Positions 40,995 to 51,515 of a stretch of 64,000 nucleotides of DNA are shown in pieces. The position numbers and the translations under genes are program-made. Every line of letters begins with the position of its first letter. The stretch's first letter is position 1. Below the pieces are notes generated by a model, which did no database searches, had not been told where the DNA came from, and was given only the letters and a program-made list of their open reading frames with translations. The DNA is from Alcanivorax sp. 24 (lineage in GTDB: Bacteria > Pseudomonadota > Gammaproteobacteria > Pseudomonadales > Alcanivoracaceae), in assembly GCF_004360225.1 (NCBI RefSeq), contig NZ_SNUA01000006.1:186001-250000 (forward strand), written 5' to 3'.

Positions 40995-42305
40995 ATGACG
41001 GAATCCACCGCCACAACACGGACCTCAAGACCGCCCCTGCTGCGCGCTTTGGTGCCCGCTCTGGCGGCCGCCATCGCGCTTGCCTCCTGGTGGTGGGCGC
41101 CCTCCGGTGACGCTGCCTTGATGACCGACCGGGCTCTGTTGGGCCTGATCGAGGACTCCGACCTGTACGCCGTCGATGTGGACCCCGCCCCCACGGTCTG
41201 GGAGCACTACACCATCGCCCAGGGGGACTCCCTGGCCAACCTCTGGACCAATCAGTGGCAGCTGCCGGAAGCCGCCCTGTACACCTTGCTCAATGACCCC
41301 AAAAGCGCGGACATTCTGCGGCAGGTCAGTCCTGGCCAGCACCTGGAGTGGCGCGCCGATGGCGAGGGCCGCTTGCTGGCGCTGAGGTTGTGGACGGATC
41401 CGTCCAGGGGTTGGGAATGGAATCTGCACAATGGCCAGATGCACCGGAGCGCGCTGACCTATGAGCGGAATCTGCATCAAGTGGCGGTGCGTGGTGAGAT
41501 TCGTTCCTCCCTGTCCGCCGCGCTGGCGGAGGTGCCTTCCCTGGGCGGTCGTGCCCAGGCCATTGCCGCGGAGATGGGGGAATTACTGCCTTTGGCAAGC
41601 AAGGCCCGCAAGGGCGACCGCTTCTCTCTGTTAGTGGATCTGGAGTATATCGACGATGCCGAAGGGGCCTATTCGGCCCGGTTGGCGGGTTTTGATTACG
41701 AGGGGGAACTGATCTCGGTGCGGGCCGCCCGCTTCGATGATGACCGCTTTTATACGCCGGAAGGCAAGAGCCTGCTGCCGGGCTTTCGTCGTACTCCCTT
41801 CAACAGCGAATACCGCATCAGTTCGCCGTTCAATCTGCATCGTCATCACCCCATCACCGGACGGGTGACCCCTCACCTGGGTACGGATTTCGCCATGCCG
41901 GTGGGGACCCGGGTGTTGGCGCCGGCCAAGGGCGTGGTGCGCACGGTCTCCTACCATCCGTTGGCGGGGCGTTTCGTGGTGATCGACCACGGCCAGGGTT
42001 ACCAGACCCGCTACTTGCATCTGCAAAAGGCGCAAGTGCGGCCCGGGCAGGAGGTGACGCAGGGTGATGTCATCGCGCTGAGTGGCAATACCGGCCGCAG
42101 CACCGGTTCCCATCTACACTACGAACTGCGCCTCAATGGCCGACCGCTGAACCCGATGACCGCCTCGCTGCCGTCCCGCGAACGGCTGCAAGCGGACGAA
42201 TTGCGCCGCTTCCAGCACCAGTACGCCGCCTATTTTGATCTTACCGAGCAGGAAAACGGCACCGCCGTGGCTCGCAACGACAACGGCCGCGATAACGCCG
42301 GCTGA
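40995..42305 (+). CDS. M23-family murein endopeptidase (MepM/YebA-like)
   Basis: A 436-aa cell-wall hydrolase. One N-terminal signal-anchor (LVPALAAAIALASWWWAP), a LysM/OapA-like region (EHYTIAQGDSLANLW, about 70-115), a helical linker, and the C-terminal LytM domain: HLGTDFAMPVGTRVLAPAKG (first zinc ligands His and Asp), GRFVVIDHGQGYQTRYLHL and GRSTGSHLHYEL (HxH). All zinc ligands are kept, so it should cleave peptidoglycan cross-links in the periplasm. The ribosome site is weak. It is divergent from the riboswitch-ribH unit and ends at a shared bidirectional terminator. Confidence 0.92.
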   Translation: MTESTATTRTSRPPLLRALVPALAAAIALASWWWAPSGDAALMTDRALLGLIEDSDLYAVDVDPAPTVWEHYTIAQGDSLANLWTNQWQLPEAALYTLLNDPKSADILRQVSPGQHLEWRADGEGRLLALRLWTDPSRGWEWNLHNGQMHRSALTYERNLHQVAVRGEIRSSLSAALAEVPSLGGRAQAIAAEMGELLPLASKARKGDRFSLLVDLEYIDDAEGAYSARLAGFDYEGELISVRAARFDDDRFYTPEGKSLLPGFRRTPFNSEYRISSPFNLHRHHPITGRVTPHLGTDFAMPVGTRVLAPAKGVVRTVSYHPLAGRFVVIDHGQGYQTRYLHLQKAQVRPGQEVTQGDVIALSGNTGRSTGSHLHYELRLNGRPLNPMTASLPSRERLQADELRRFQHQYAAYFDLTEQENGTAVARNDNGRDNAG

Positions 42306-42346
42306 TTTCTCCTGGAGCGAAACTTCCCGCTAAACCGCGATGAACC

Positions 42347-42381
42347 AAAAAAAGCCCCGCTCTTGCGAGCGAGGCTTTTTT
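42347..42381. terminator. Bidirectional Rho-independent terminator
   Basis: An A-run (42347-42353), stem GCCCCGCTC/GAGCGAGGC with loop TTGC and one mismatch, then a T-run (42376-42381). It lies between the convergent M23 gene and the tRNA-Phe gene and can serve both. Confidence 0.85.
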
Positions 42382-42384
42382 GTA

Positions 42385-42460
42385 TGGTGCCCGGAGGCGG
42401 AATCGAACCACCGACACGGGGATTTTCAATCCCCTGCTCTACCGACTGAGCTATCCGGGC
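42385..42460 (-). tRNA. tRNA-Phe (GAA)
   Basis: The 76-nt cloverleaf on the minus strand has acceptor stem GCCCGGA/TCCGGGC, D-loop AGCTCAGTCGGTAGAGC, anticodon stem GGGGA/TCCCC around loop TTGAAAA (anticodon GAA), T-arm GGTTCGATTCC, and encoded CCA at 42385-42387. It is followed by the terminator at 42347. Confidence 0.97.
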
Positions 42461-42511
42461 GTCAGGGCGCGTATTAAAGCGACTCCGTTGGGCGTCGTCA
42501 AGTGCGGTTAT

Positions 42512-42796
42512 TTATTGGTCATTTTCTTCCGAAGGCGGGGTGTAGCCTTCCGCTTGTTCCACGTTTTCGTTGTTGAAAAAACGATCACGTTGTTCGTCGA
42601 GGAAGGCGCGCGCCTTGGGGTCCATCACGTTGAGATGTTTCTCGTTGATCAGCAAGGTCTGATGTTGCAGCCATTCCTGCCAGGCCTTGCGTGACACATG
42701 GTCGTAAATGTCCTGGCCCTTGGCGCCAGGAAAGGGAGGCCGGTCCAGGCCTTCCAGACGTTCCTGATATTTACGACAGAATACGGTGCGGGTCAT
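42512..42796 (-). CDS. yggX: Fe(2+)-trafficking protein YggX
   Basis: A 94-aa protein associated with iron handling and protection of Fe-S clusters against oxidants. [24 protein letters not shown] with the conserved Cys7, then [21 protein letters not shown], is a near-canonical YggX start. It lies 31 bp after mutY and is co-transcribed, the arrangement of mutY-yggX in many gammaproteobacteria, fitting since MutY holds a 4Fe-4S cluster. Confidence 0.95.
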   Translation of the reverse strand: MTRTVFCRKYQERLEGLDRPPFPGAKGQDIYDHVSRKAWQEWLQHQTLLINEKHLNVMDPKARAFLDEQRDRFFNNENVEQAEGYTPPSEENDQ

Positions 42797-42827
42797 GGCA
42801 TCCTCGAGATGGTTCAGGGTTTTCAGG

Positions 42828-43898
42828 TTACAGCATGCTCTGTTGGCGCGGTTGACGCAGCCCACTGAGCAATTTTTTTACCGGGGCGGCCAGGCCCAAC
42901 TCGCCGGGAGCATCGGGATCCACCCAGCGCCCATGCTCTTCCTCCAGTCGGGCACCGGTGCCCGCCACCTGAATCAGCGCCGGCTCCACGTCCAGGTGAA
43001 AATGGCTGAAGGTGTGCCGGAACGGCGTCAGGGTTTCCCGATGGCGTTCGGTCAGGCCCCGTTGTGTCAGCACGTTCTCCGGTGATTCCTCCGGGTCCTG
43101 CTGGGGGAAACACCAAAGGCCGCCCCAAATGCCGCTGGGTGGGCGCGGCTCCAGCCAGACGCTGCCATCGTCACTTTGCAGGATCAGCATACGGGCCTGG
43201 CGAACCGGCTTGGTCTTGGCCGGCTTGCGTCCGGGAAACTGCTCGGGGTTGCCGTCGGTGTGGGCCTGGCAGCGCCGGTGCAGCGGACATTCGCCGCAGG
43301 CCGGACGTCGCCGCGTGCACAGCGTGGCGCCCAGATCCATCATCGCCTGGGTATAGTCCGCCAGGCGCTGATGCGGCGTATAGTGCTCGGCCAGTTCCCA
43401 GAGCCGGTTCTCCACCGCTTTCTGGCCGGGCCAGCCGGCCACCGCGTGCAGACGGGTCAGTACCCGTTTCACGTTGCCATCCAGGATCGGCGCGCGCACG
43501 CCACGGCTTTGCGCCAGGATGGCGCCGGCGGTGGAGCGGCCGATACCGGGCAGGGTGGCCACGTCCTCCACGGTTTGCGGGAACTCGCCACCATGGTCAT
43601 CGACCAGTTGCCGGGCCGCTTTGTGCAGATTGCGGGCACGGGCGTAGTAGCCCAGCCCGGTCCACAGATGCAGCACGTGATCCACCTCGGCGGTGGCCAG
43701 GCTATGCACATCCGGGAAAACCTCCATGAAACGCTGGAAGTAGTCGATGACGGTGATCACCTGGGTCTGCTGCAGCATGATTTCCGACACCCACACCCGG
43801 TAAGGGGTGCGGGGATGCTGCCAGGGCAGATCCTTGCGGCCGTGCTGGTCGTACCAGGCCAGCACGGCGTCACTGAAGGCGGTGGTCGCGGTACTCAG
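42828..43898 (-). CDS. mutY: A/G-specific adenine glycosylase, start codon uncertain
   Basis: About 356 aa. The glycosylase removes adenine opposite 8-oxoguanine. Seen: catalytic [11 protein letters not shown] (Glu), helix-hairpin-helix [20 protein letters not shown] (Asp), 4Fe-4S motif [17 protein letters not shown], and the C-terminal NUDIX-like domain ([26 protein letters not shown]). By alignment to E. coli MutY the protein should begin near 43898, but the only codon there is CTG, overlapping the asmA stop as CTGA and preceded by AAGGGG. The next conventional start is GTG at 43865, which would cut off about eleven residues without a ribosome site. I give the CTG as the likelier start. Confidence 0.85.
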   Translation of the reverse strand: MSTATTAFSDAVLAWYDQHGRKDLPWQHPRTPYRVWVSEIMLQQTQVITVIDYFQRFMEVFPDVHSLATAEVDHVLHLWTGLGYYARARNLHKAARQLVDDHGGEFPQTVEDVATLPGIGRSTAGAILAQSRGVRAPILDGNVKRVLTRLHAVAGWPGQKAVENRLWELAEHYTPHQRLADYTQAMMDLGATLCTRRRPACGECPLHRRCQAHTDGNPEQFPGRKPAKTKPVRQARMLILQSDDGSVWLEPRPPSGIWGGLWCFPQQDPEESPENVLTQRGLTERHRETLTPFRHTFSHFHLDVEPALIQVAGTGARLEEEHGRWVDPDAPGELGLAAPVKKLLSGLRQPRQQSML

Positions 43899-46135
43899 TT
43901 GAACAGCCCCTTGAGTTTGTCGCCCAGTTTTTCGTTGAGTTTGTCGCGCTGCTTCTCGATTTCCTCCCGGGCTTTTTGCCCGGCGGCGTTTTTCAGCACT
44001 TCCTCGGTGGTATCGCCTTCGGCATCGATGCCGAGTTTGTCCTTCAATTTGCCCTTGGCGGCATTGGTGGCGGCTTGCTGGGCGATCTTGCGGAAGCCGT
44101 CTCTGTCCGGGCCGCACCATTTGGCCGGGCTGCTTTCCAGGCTGCCCTGGCAGCGCAGGGGCCAGGTGGCGTCGCCCAGATACTTGCCGCCGTCCAGTTC
44201 AGGGGACTTCATGCCAATGCGCATGTCGAACTGCTGGGTCAGGATGTTGAACCAGCCATTACCGGAGAGGGTGCCTTTCTCCAGCGTGGCGTCCAGGCTT
44301 TCCAGATAGGCGACCTGTTTGTCCAGCCGCGTTTTACTGGTCAGGTCGATGATCTTGGTGTCCTCGGAAAGCACCGGGGGCAGCTTGCCGGATTCCTGGT
44401 TGGGAATCAGCGCGGTCAGTCCCTTGAGCCCGCCAAGGGTATCGTTGATGCCGCCCACCAGGGTGTTGTACAGATTCAGGCCGCGCACGGTACCGTCGGC
44501 CAGGCCCAGACTGACGTTGCCCTTGGCGGATTCCACCAGCGCCTTCTGGCTGTTGCCGCTGGCGTTGAAACTGCCGTCCATGCTGAACAGCCCGGTGGCC
44601 AGGTCGTCCTTCATGGCCATCTTGGCGATGGGCTGGATCTGCATGCGATTCACCTTGGTGCGCGCGCTGATCCGAGGGGTTTTGCCGGCCACGTTGAGGG
44701 TGCCGCTGGCGTTGAAATCCCCGTTCAGGGTCTTGCCGCTGGCCTGGGTCAGTTTCAGTACACCATTGGCGGCGGACACCGCGAAACTCAGGTCGCTGGC
44801 CTCGATTTGTTCGAAGGTCAGATGGCCGATGCGGAATTTGCCGTCCAGCAGTAACGGGCGCAGGGTCTCCACCGGAATCAGTTCCGCTTCGGTGAGGTTG
44901 GCGGCGCCGCCGCTCTTGCCGGCGTCACCTCCGGCGACGGGTTTGTCCTCGGCGGGGCTTTCCGGCGGCAGATACGGGTCCAACACGATCTTGTCCATGG
45001 TCAGATCGAAGGCGATCTTGCCGGTTTCCAGGTTCCGCAGTCCGGCGCTGCCGTTAATCGTGCTGTCATCGAGAGTAACGGTGAGAGGGTTGGCGACGAC
45101 GCTGTTGGCCGGGCCCGACAGGGTGGCGCTCATCGCCACTTTGTTGAGGGCGCTGTCGCCGCGGGTCTCGATGGCCGGCTCGCCCAGCGCCTTCAATACC
45201 GTGTTGAGGTTGAAGGGCTCGGTGTCGAGTTGGCCGGCCACCACCATGTCGCCGGTGAGTCCGGTAATTCGCGCTTCGCCGGTGGTGCGCGTGCCGGCGG
45301 CCTGCAGCACCAGGTTGGTGAGACTGGCGCTGTCCTCCTCCAGGTTCACGTCCAACGCTTGTTCCAGGTGCACATCCACGGGCTGGGTGGTGGCGCCGGC
45401 GATATTGGCGTCCAGCACCATGGGGGCCAGCACGAAGTGGTTGGCATCCAGGTCGGCGGCCAGCGTGGTTTTCAGGTTCAGATCCACGCGCAGGTCGCTC
45501 TGGTCCTGATAGCGAAGCGACATTTCCAGCGGAAATGGCTCGTCCAGGCTGACATCGCGGGCGTTGAAATTGAAATGCTCGACGCGAATATCGGTGCCAT
45601 CGGTGGCGTTGCGATAGCTGATGCGGCCGTTGGTGATGTCCACGGAAGGAATCGTCAGAGGAATATCGAGGGTACTGCTCTCCTCGCCGCCGTTGGCGGT
45701 TTCCTGTTCCTCGCCGGCCTGATCCTGGCTGGCCTCGCCCCGGGGACCGATCCTTTCCCAGTTGCCGCCTTGCTGATCCTCGCGCAGATTCACTTCCAGG
45801 CCGTCGATCAGTACGCCGTCCATCTCCACCTTGCCGAGCAGCAGGGGCCACACGGCGACGCTGACACTGGCATTGTCGAGAGCCGCGAACAGTTCTTCCT
45901 CATCGGCGATGCGGGCCTCGGTGCGGCCCAGGCTGACGCCCAGGGAGGGCCAGAACTGCCAGGAGAGATCGCCGGGAATGGCGAGGTCCAGGTTGGCGTT
46001 CTGGCGCGCCTGCTCCTCGATCTGCGGCTTGAAATCGTTGGGGTCGATCACCTGGGTGACGACGAAAATCGCCGCGGCCAGCAGTACCACGACGGCCAGG
46101 ATTACGATGACAATGATCTTGATTGCACGTCCCAT
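43895..46135 (-). CDS. asmA: AsmA-family protein
   Basis: A 746-aa envelope protein. One N-terminal membrane anchor ([20 protein letters not shown]), the AsmA domain start [21 protein letters not shown], a long beta-rich periplasmic body, and the AsmA_2 C-terminal block ([16 protein letters not shown], then [33 protein letters not shown]). AsmA proteins belong to the bridge-like lipid-transfer class and influence outer-membrane lipid composition. The ATG at 46135 follows AAGGAG; the upstream frame is not conserved-looking. First gene of the asmA-mutY-yggX operon. Confidence 0.92.
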   Translation of the reverse strand: MGRAIKIIVIVILAVVVLLAAAIFVVTQVIDPNDFKPQIEEQARQNANLDLAIPGDLSWQFWPSLGVSLGRTEARIADEEELFAALDNASVSVAVWPLLLGKVEMDGVLIDGLEVNLREDQQGGNWERIGPRGEASQDQAGEEQETANGGEESSTLDIPLTIPSVDITNGRISYRNATDGTDIRVEHFNFNARDVSLDEPFPLEMSLRYQDQSDLRVDLNLKTTLAADLDANHFVLAPMVLDANIAGATTQPVDVHLEQALDVNLEEDSASLTNLVLQAAGTRTTGEARITGLTGDMVVAGQLDTEPFNLNTVLKALGEPAIETRGDSALNKVAMSATLSGPANSVVANPLTVTLDDSTINGSAGLRNLETGKIAFDLTMDKIVLDPYLPPESPAEDKPVAGGDAGKSGGAANLTEAELIPVETLRPLLLDGKFRIGHLTFEQIEASDLSFAVSAANGVLKLTQASGKTLNGDFNASGTLNVAGKTPRISARTKVNRMQIQPIAKMAMKDDLATGLFSMDGSFNASGNSQKALVESAKGNVSLGLADGTVRGLNLYNTLVGGINDTLGGLKGLTALIPNQESGKLPPVLSEDTKIIDLTSKTRLDKQVAYLESLDATLEKGTLSGNGWFNILTQQFDMRIGMKSPELDGGKYLGDATWPLRCQGSLESSPAKWCGPDRDGFRKIAQQAATNAAKGKLKDKLGIDAEGDTTEEVLKNAAGQKAREEIEKQRDKLNEKLGDKLKGLFN

Positions 46136-46444
46136 GACGGTGCTCTCCTTGCGCCCGGGCCCTCGGGCCCCGATGATAACGAGTTGGTGTAATCGTAACG
46201 AAGCCCAGGCCCGTTCGACACCATGATAACGATGATAACCTTTTGAGCCCGGGCCGTGGCGTTTGTGCCGCCGCGGTGGAGCGATTTTTGCCTGATGGCC
46301 GCCGTGGGCCATTGAGAAAATCGCCTTCGGCACTTTTGAGGTATTGGACAAGACGGCGGTGACGCGCTGCCGGTATTCTACCTCCAATACGGGCAAGGCG
46401 GTGGCGTAATGGCCAGGCTCTTATGACCATTTGGGGAACGACGA
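46136..46444. other. Divergent intergenic region, 309 bp
   Basis: It separates asmA from the sensor kinase. The repeated motif CGATGATAAC/ATGATAACGATGATAACC occurs at about 46171-46181 and 46222-46241 in the same orientation and may be a binding site or part of either promoter. No gene is visible. Confidence 0.35.
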
Positions 46445-48355
46445 TTGGTAAAGTTCCGTAACTTCCTGCTGTTCCTGGGGCTGGCTCTGTGCGCCGCGCG
46501 GCTTTGGGCCGCGCCGGTGGTGGTGCCGGATGGCCACCGGAATGAGGTGGCGGTGGCCAAATCCATGGATGTACTGGTGGATCCCGAGGGGCAGTGGGAT
46601 TTGTCTCAAGTGCGTGAGGATTTTTCCAGCCGCTTTACCGTCAATACGGCGGAGGAGCCCAACTTCGGTTTTACCAGCAGCGTGATCTGGCTGCGGTTCA
46701 CGCTCGACACCAGCAAGGTGACGGACCAGAGCTGGTATTTGGTGGAGCGCTACCCGATTCTCGATCACATCACTCTGTACGCACCGCGCCCGGATGGTGG
46801 CTACGATGAAGTGGCCATGGGGGACACGTTGCCGTTCCACATGCGGATGATGAATCACCGGGCCTTTATCTTTCCACTGGACACCGACCAGACCGGGCCG
46901 CGCACCTTTTATGTGAAAGTCAGCGGCAAGGGAGCGATCAATCTGTCGCCGGTGCTCTACAACAGCACCGGGCTGGTGGAATACACCTATCGGGATACCC
47001 TGCTCTACGGAGTGTTCTATGGGTGTTTGCTGATCATGGTGATCTACAACGCGCTATTGGCATTGTCGCTGCGGGAGCCGGTGTATCTGTATTTCGTGGC
47101 TTTCCTGGTGGGGATGGTGATCTTCATCCTCAATATCAATGGCTTCGGTTTGCAGTTTGTCTGGCCGATGTGGCCCAAGCTCAATGAATATTACTGGCTT
47201 GGCATTTACATCAGTTGTCCGGCGCTGGCCATGTACTCCCGGGCCTTCCTGGAATTGCGCGTGCGCTTTCCGCGCTACGACCGTGTGTTGCGGCACTATC
47301 TGATCGGCGCGCTGGTGCTGCTGGTGGTGCAACTGATGATCGCGCCGCCCTGGTCCTATTATTTGTCCACCGCTCTGGTGGGGGTCACCGTGGTGTTGTT
47401 CAGCTGGCTTGGCTGGATGGTTCTATCCCAGGGATACCGGGCGGCGCGCTTGTTCGTGCTGGCCTGGTGGGTGTTCATGCTGCTGGTGTTTATTTTCATC
47501 CTCGGTATCGTCGGCTGGCTGCCCTATACCTCCTTCATCACCATCCTGCCGCATCTGGCCACGTTGTGGGTGGTGGTAATGCTGTCGCTGGCGCTGGGGG
47601 ACCGCATTCGCTTCCTGGAACGTGAACGCAACAGTCTGTTCGAGGAATCCCGCCGCAACCTGGAACGCCATGTGGCGGAAATGGAACGTGTGAACCGGGA
47701 CAAATCCACCTTCCTGCAGTACGTCAGCCACGAATTGAACACCCCCATCAACTGGCTGGGCGCGGCGGATACTCTGAGCGAAGAGGATGACCGCCGTGAT
47801 ACCTGGAATCTGGTGCGCAAGGGGCAGCAGCGTTTGATGGGACTGGTGAGCACGTCGTTGCGCTATTTCGACCTGTCGGACCGGGAGAGCCCCACGCTGA
47901 TCACCGTGTGCGACCCTTACTGGTTAGTGGAAGCGCTCACCACCAGCCGTGTCGAGTGTCTCGAGCAGCGCGGACTGACGGTGCGGAACCGGGTGTCGGA
48001 GAGGCTGCGGGTGCGTGCCAACGAGAGCGAGCTGCAAGAGGTGCTGGCGATGGCGCTGGACAACGCCATCCGTTTCAGTCCCGCCGGAGAGGACATCGAT
48101 ATCAGTAGTCAGCGCCTGGAAGGCGTGGGCGAAATCCGCATGCGTGATAACGGAAGCGGTGTCGGCACGGATCAGTTGGAGAGTCTGTTCGAACCCTTCT
48201 TCATCATGGGTTCACGCCATCACGAGGACGGGTTTGGCCTGTCTCTGGCGATGGCGCGGGTGATGATCGAACAGAGCGGCGGACGGATCTGGGCGGAAAG
48301 CGCCGGCGAAGGGCAGGGCTTCACCCTGGTGATCCGCCTGCCGCTGGCGGAATAA
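46445..48355 (+). CDS. Membrane histidine kinase with 7TMR-DISM sensor
   Basis: A 636-aa sensor kinase. Signal peptide (FLLFLGLALCAARLWAA), periplasmic 7TMR-DISMED2 beta domain about 35-180 (GFTSSVIWLRFTLDTS, then FYVKVSGKGAINLSP), seven membrane helices about 185-395, a coiled coil, dimerisation/phosphoacceptor SHELNTPINWL with His429, and an ATPase domain (DNAIRFSPAG N-box, DNGSGVG G1, HHEDGFGLSLAMARVM G2). There is no receiver domain and no response-regulator gene nearby, so it is an orphan kinase. The start is TTG with GGGGA upstream. DISM sensors are thought to bind carbohydrates or other small ligands. Confidence 0.9.
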   Translation: MVKFRNFLLFLGLALCAARLWAAPVVVPDGHRNEVAVAKSMDVLVDPEGQWDLSQVREDFSSRFTVNTAEEPNFGFTSSVIWLRFTLDTSKVTDQSWYLVERYPILDHITLYAPRPDGGYDEVAMGDTLPFHMRMMNHRAFIFPLDTDQTGPRTFYVKVSGKGAINLSPVLYNSTGLVEYTYRDTLLYGVFYGCLLIMVIYNALLALSLREPVYLYFVAFLVGMVIFILNINGFGLQFVWPMWPKLNEYYWLGIYISCPALAMYSRAFLELRVRFPRYDRVLRHYLIGALVLLVVQLMIAPPWSYYLSTALVGVTVVLFSWLGWMVLSQGYRAARLFVLAWWVFMLLVFIFILGIVGWLPYTSFITILPHLATLWVVVMLSLALGDRIRFLERERNSLFEESRRNLERHVAEMERVNRDKSTFLQYVSHELNTPINWLGAADTLSEEDDRRDTWNLVRKGQQRLMGLVSTSLRYFDLSDRESPTLITVCDPYWLVEALTTSRVECLEQRGLTVRNRVSERLRVRANESELQEVLAMALDNAIRFSPAGEDIDISSQRLEGVGEIRMRDNGSGVGTDQLESLFEPFFIMGSRHHEDGFGLSLAMARVMIEQSGGRIWAESAGEGQGFTLVIRLPLAE

Positions 48356-48370
48356 CCGGGCCGTGGGGCG

Positions 48371-49237
48371 CTAGCGCAGCGTCCCCATCATCTGTCCCAT
48401 GCGCACCGGGCTTTCGGCGCTCAGGGCGGCATCGAATTCCGCGTGGCCACGGGCGAACAGCACAATGGCGGTGGAGCCCAGCAGGAAACGACCCAGTTCC
48501 TCGCCGCGTTGCAGCGTGATCGGCTGACGGTTCCGGTAGTCGCCGTGCGTCACCCGGCGGGGCAGGGGCGTGACCTGGCCGGAGAACACCGTCTCGATGC
48601 CGGCGACGATCATGGCACCCACCAGAATCACCGCCATCGGGCCTTGCCCGGTATCGAAAACGCACACCAGCCGTTCGTTGCGGGCGAACAGGCCGGGCAC
48701 CCGTTCGGTGGTGGCCTGATTCACCGAGAACAGTCGACCCGGCACATAGCGGGTTTCCCGCAGGGTGCCGGTGGCGGGCATATGCACCCGGTGATAATCC
48801 TTTGGCGATAAATAAACGGTGGCGAACTGGCCGCCGAGGAATTCCGTGGCCAGGTCATGGTCGCCCCCCAGTAGCTGGAACAGGCTGTAGTTGTGTCCCT
48901 TGGCCTGGAAGATACGGTCGCCTTCGATGGCGCCAAGTTGGCTGATGGTGCCGTCCGCCGGGCAGGCGATGGCATCGGCCTGTTCCGGCAATGGTCTGGC
49001 GCCGTCGCGCAGGGCTCGGGTAAAGAACGCGTTGAAATGGGGATAGCGCCCGGCTTCGGTGACCTCCGCCTCGGACAGATCGACCTGAAAACGGCGGATG
49101 AACAAACCAATGAAAGTGTCCTTCACCCAGGGTGTTTCACTGCGGGCCAGAATGCCCACCAATCGTGACAAGGCGTGGTGGGGCAGCAGATATTGCAGAG
49201 CGACGAACAGACGTTGCCATAAGTCCTTCAAGAGCAC
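48371..49237 (-). CDS. psd: Phosphatidylserine decarboxylase proenzyme
   Basis: A 288-aa membrane-associated enzyme making phosphatidylethanolamine. Seen: [72 protein letters not shown] with the conserved His, and the self-cleavage site [12 protein letters not shown], where LGST is cut to leave the pyruvoyl group on the serine. Start GTG at 49237; a TTG two codons on (49231) has a better-placed GAGG and may be the true start. Order psd-rhodanese-rsgA-orn matches Pseudomonas. Confidence 0.95.
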   Translation of the reverse strand: MLLKDLWQRLFVALQYLLPHHALSRLVGILARSETPWVKDTFIGLFIRRFQVDLSEAEVTEAGRYPHFNAFFTRALRDGARPLPEQADAIACPADGTISQLGAIEGDRIFQAKGHNYSLFQLLGGDHDLATEFLGGQFATVYLSPKDYHRVHMPATGTLRETRYVPGRLFSVNQATTERVPGLFARNERLVCVFDTGQGPMAVILVGAMIVAGIETVFSGQVTPLPRRVTHGDYRNRQPITLQRGEELGRFLLGSTAIVLFARGHAEFDAALSAESPVRMGQMMGTLR

Positions 49238-49256
49238 CTCGGAATGCGGTCGGTTG

Positions 49257-50075
49257 TTATTCGGACTTTTCGAACGGGGTGTCGGGGTGATTGCCCCATT
49301 CCGCCCAGGAACCGGCGTAGCCGGCGATATGAGGGAACCCCAGCAGCTTGCCCACCAGCCAGGTAAAGCTGGAGCGGTGGTGGGTCTGGCAGTGGGTGAT
49401 CACCCGGCGGTCGGCGGTGATACCCTGGGCGGCCAGTTCCCGGCGCAGGGTATCCAGGTCGCGCACCCGCAGGTGATCGTTCTTGTCCATGGCGTCGGTC
49501 CACTCATAGTGCACCGCGCCAGGAATGTGGCCGCCTTTCTGGGCAAAGGCGCGGATGCCCGCGTACTCCTCCTCGGAGCGGGCGTCCCAGATCACCACGT
49601 CGGGGTTCTGGTATTCGGCCAGCACCGTCTCCAGGTCCACGTTGACGCCGGCCTTGTGCAGGCTGACCTCATAATCGCTGGGTGTGGGGGTATGGGGTTC
49701 GCTGCTGGTGGGCAGGTCCGCCGCCAGCCAGGCGTGGATCCCACCGTTGAGGTAGGAGTAGTGGGCGTGGCCAAGGTAGTCCAGGGTCCACAGCAATCGC
49801 CCGGCCCAGCCGCCGCCTTCGTCATCGTAGGCCACCACCTGGGTGTCCGGGGTCAGCCCCAGTTCGGAGAACAGGTCGGACAAGGCATCGTCGTCGGGCA
49901 GTAGCCCCGGGGCCGGCTGGGTGCCCTTCTGCAGGCGTTTGAAGTCCAGGTGCACGGCACCGGGCACATGGGCCTGGGCGTAAACCTGCTCTTTACTCAG
50001 ATCAACGATCAACAGCCCGGCATCATCAAGGTGATTGGCCAGTTCGGCGGGTTCCAGCAACAGGGGCAGGGGCAT
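49257..50075 (-). CDS. Thiosulfate/3-mercaptopyruvate sulfurtransferase (tandem rhodanese)
   Basis: A 272-aa protein with two rhodanese domains: an inactive N-terminal one ([24 protein letters not shown]) and a C-terminal one with [22 protein letters not shown] and the active loop HCQTHHRSS, the cysteine being the persulfide carrier. The CQTHHRS loop matches Azotobacter/Pseudomonas RhdA. It lies 19 bp before psd, co-transcribed. The physiological sulfur acceptor is not known. Confidence 0.92.
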   Translation of the reverse strand: MPLPLLLEPAELANHLDDAGLLIVDLSKEQVYAQAHVPGAVHLDFKRLQKGTQPAPGLLPDDDALSDLFSELGLTPDTQVVAYDDEGGGWAGRLLWTLDYLGHAHYSYLNGGIHAWLAADLPTSSEPHTPTPSDYEVSLHKAGVNVDLETVLAEYQNPDVVIWDARSEEEYAGIRAFAQKGGHIPGAVHYEWTDAMDKNDHLRVRDLDTLRRELAAQGITADRRVITHCQTHHRSSFTWLVGKLLGFPHIAGYAGSWAEWGNHPDTPFEKSE

Positions 50076-50200
50076 AAGTCAATCAAACAGTCGTGGGTCG
50101 GGAATTTGGAGGAGTGAATAAATTTTCACCGCCTCATACAGGGTTTCATTGTCCAATATCCGCCGGCCTTTATCCAGGAGGGGGAATCTCGAGGCATCGC

Positions 50201-51229
50201 TCAGTAGCGCGCGCGGGCCTCGTCGTCCAGGGTGTCGGCGATCTGGAAGTAGTTGTGCAGGCGTTCGTGTATGAACGCATCGTTCTGGGCGGCCGCGAGC
50301 AGTGCGCAGCCGGGTTCATGCCGGTGAGTGCAGTTACGGAAGCGACAATGGCCAGCCTGCTCGGACAGTTCCCGATAGCCGTGCAACAGCTCCTGCTCAT
50401 CGATGTGCCAGAGGCCGAATTCGCGAATTCCCGGAGAATCGATCAGGTGGCCGCCTTTGGGGAAATGGAACAAACGGGCGGTGGTGGTGGTGTGCTGGCC
50501 CAGCCCCGACATCTCCGATATCTCGCCCACCGCCAGATCCGCCTCCGGCAGGATGGCATTCACCAGGGAGGATTTGCCGACCCCGGACTGGCCGACGAAG
50601 ACGCTGGTGGCATCCGCCAGGGCGGCGCGCAGGGGGGCCAGCTGCTGGCCGTCGCCATGGGCGGACAAGGTGATCACCTGGTAGCCGAGGTGGCGGTAGA
50701 GCGCGCAGATGTGCTTGGCCTGATCGCGGTTGTCGTCGTCCAGCAGATCGGTCTTGTTCAGCACCAGCACCGGTTCGATACCGGACAGCTCCGCCGCCAC
50801 CAGATAGCGGTCGAGCAGGGCGCTGGAAGGCGCCGGGCGCGGGGCGAACACCACCAGAAGGCGGTCCACGTTGGCGGCCACGGGCTTCAGGTTGCCGTAG
50901 TTGTCCGGGCGTTTCAGTACCGTATGGCGCGGCTCCACGGCGGTGACCACGCCGGTGCCCTCGCTGCGTGGCGGGTGCCAGAGCACCCGGTCACCGACCA
51001 CCAGTTGTTCCAGATTGGCGCGGAAATGACAGCGGGCCGGGGTGCCGTCCTGGGCTTCCACCAATACCTGGCCACCGAAGTGGGCGATCACGGTACCCCA
51101 CTGTTCCTCACCGAGGTTGGTGGCCACCGGCTGCTCTTTTTCCGCTTTGCGCTGCATGCGATCGCGGCGCTCGCCCTGGATCTTTTCAATGCGCCAGCGC
51201 TGTCGCCGGTTGAGATTGCGTTTCGCCAT
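50201..51229 (-). CDS. rsgA: Ribosome small-subunit-dependent GTPase A
   Basis: A 342-aa circularly permuted GTPase that tests 30S maturation. Basic N-terminus (RNLNRRQRWRIEKIQGER), OB fold about 35-100, then G motifs in permuted order: LNKTDLL (G4), SAHG (G5), GQSGVGKSSLVNAIL (G1), DSPGIREFGLW (G3), and a C-terminal zinc knuckle CRFRNCTHRHEPGC. All residues are present. It is divergent from orn, as in Pseudomonas. Confidence 0.95.
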   Translation of the reverse strand: MAKRNLNRRQRWRIEKIQGERRDRMQRKAEKEQPVATNLGEEQWGTVIAHFGGQVLVEAQDGTPARCHFRANLEQLVVGDRVLWHPPRSEGTGVVTAVEPRHTVLKRPDNYGNLKPVAANVDRLLVVFAPRPAPSSALLDRYLVAAELSGIEPVLVLNKTDLLDDDNRDQAKHICALYRHLGYQVITLSAHGDGQQLAPLRAALADATSVFVGQSGVGKSSLVNAILPEADLAVGEISEMSGLGQHTTTTARLFHFPKGGHLIDSPGIREFGLWHIDEQELLHGYRELSEQAGHCRFRNCTHRHEPGCALLAAAQNDAFIHERLHNYFQIADTLDDEARARY

Positions 51230-51515
51230 GCGTTCGCGAGGAGGTCGGTTGAGGTGGCGCCATTATGGCACGGTTGAGAGGCGAGTGCGCTTGCACGCAT
51301 GCACGCAACACGCTTGCACGCCAGGATAGAACCTGGGAGCAGAAGCGTCGTGGTGCTCTCTGTGGCAGCAGTAGGGCTTTAAGCGTTTGTCCGTGGACCT
51401 CGCTGCTTTTGATTTTCCGCGTGTTGCGTGTGAGCGCTCCAGGCTTTCGGCGTCAAGCGTCAGGGTCATTCTGGTACCATGGCGTTTAAATTTATCTCCA
51501 TACAGGACCCGTGAG

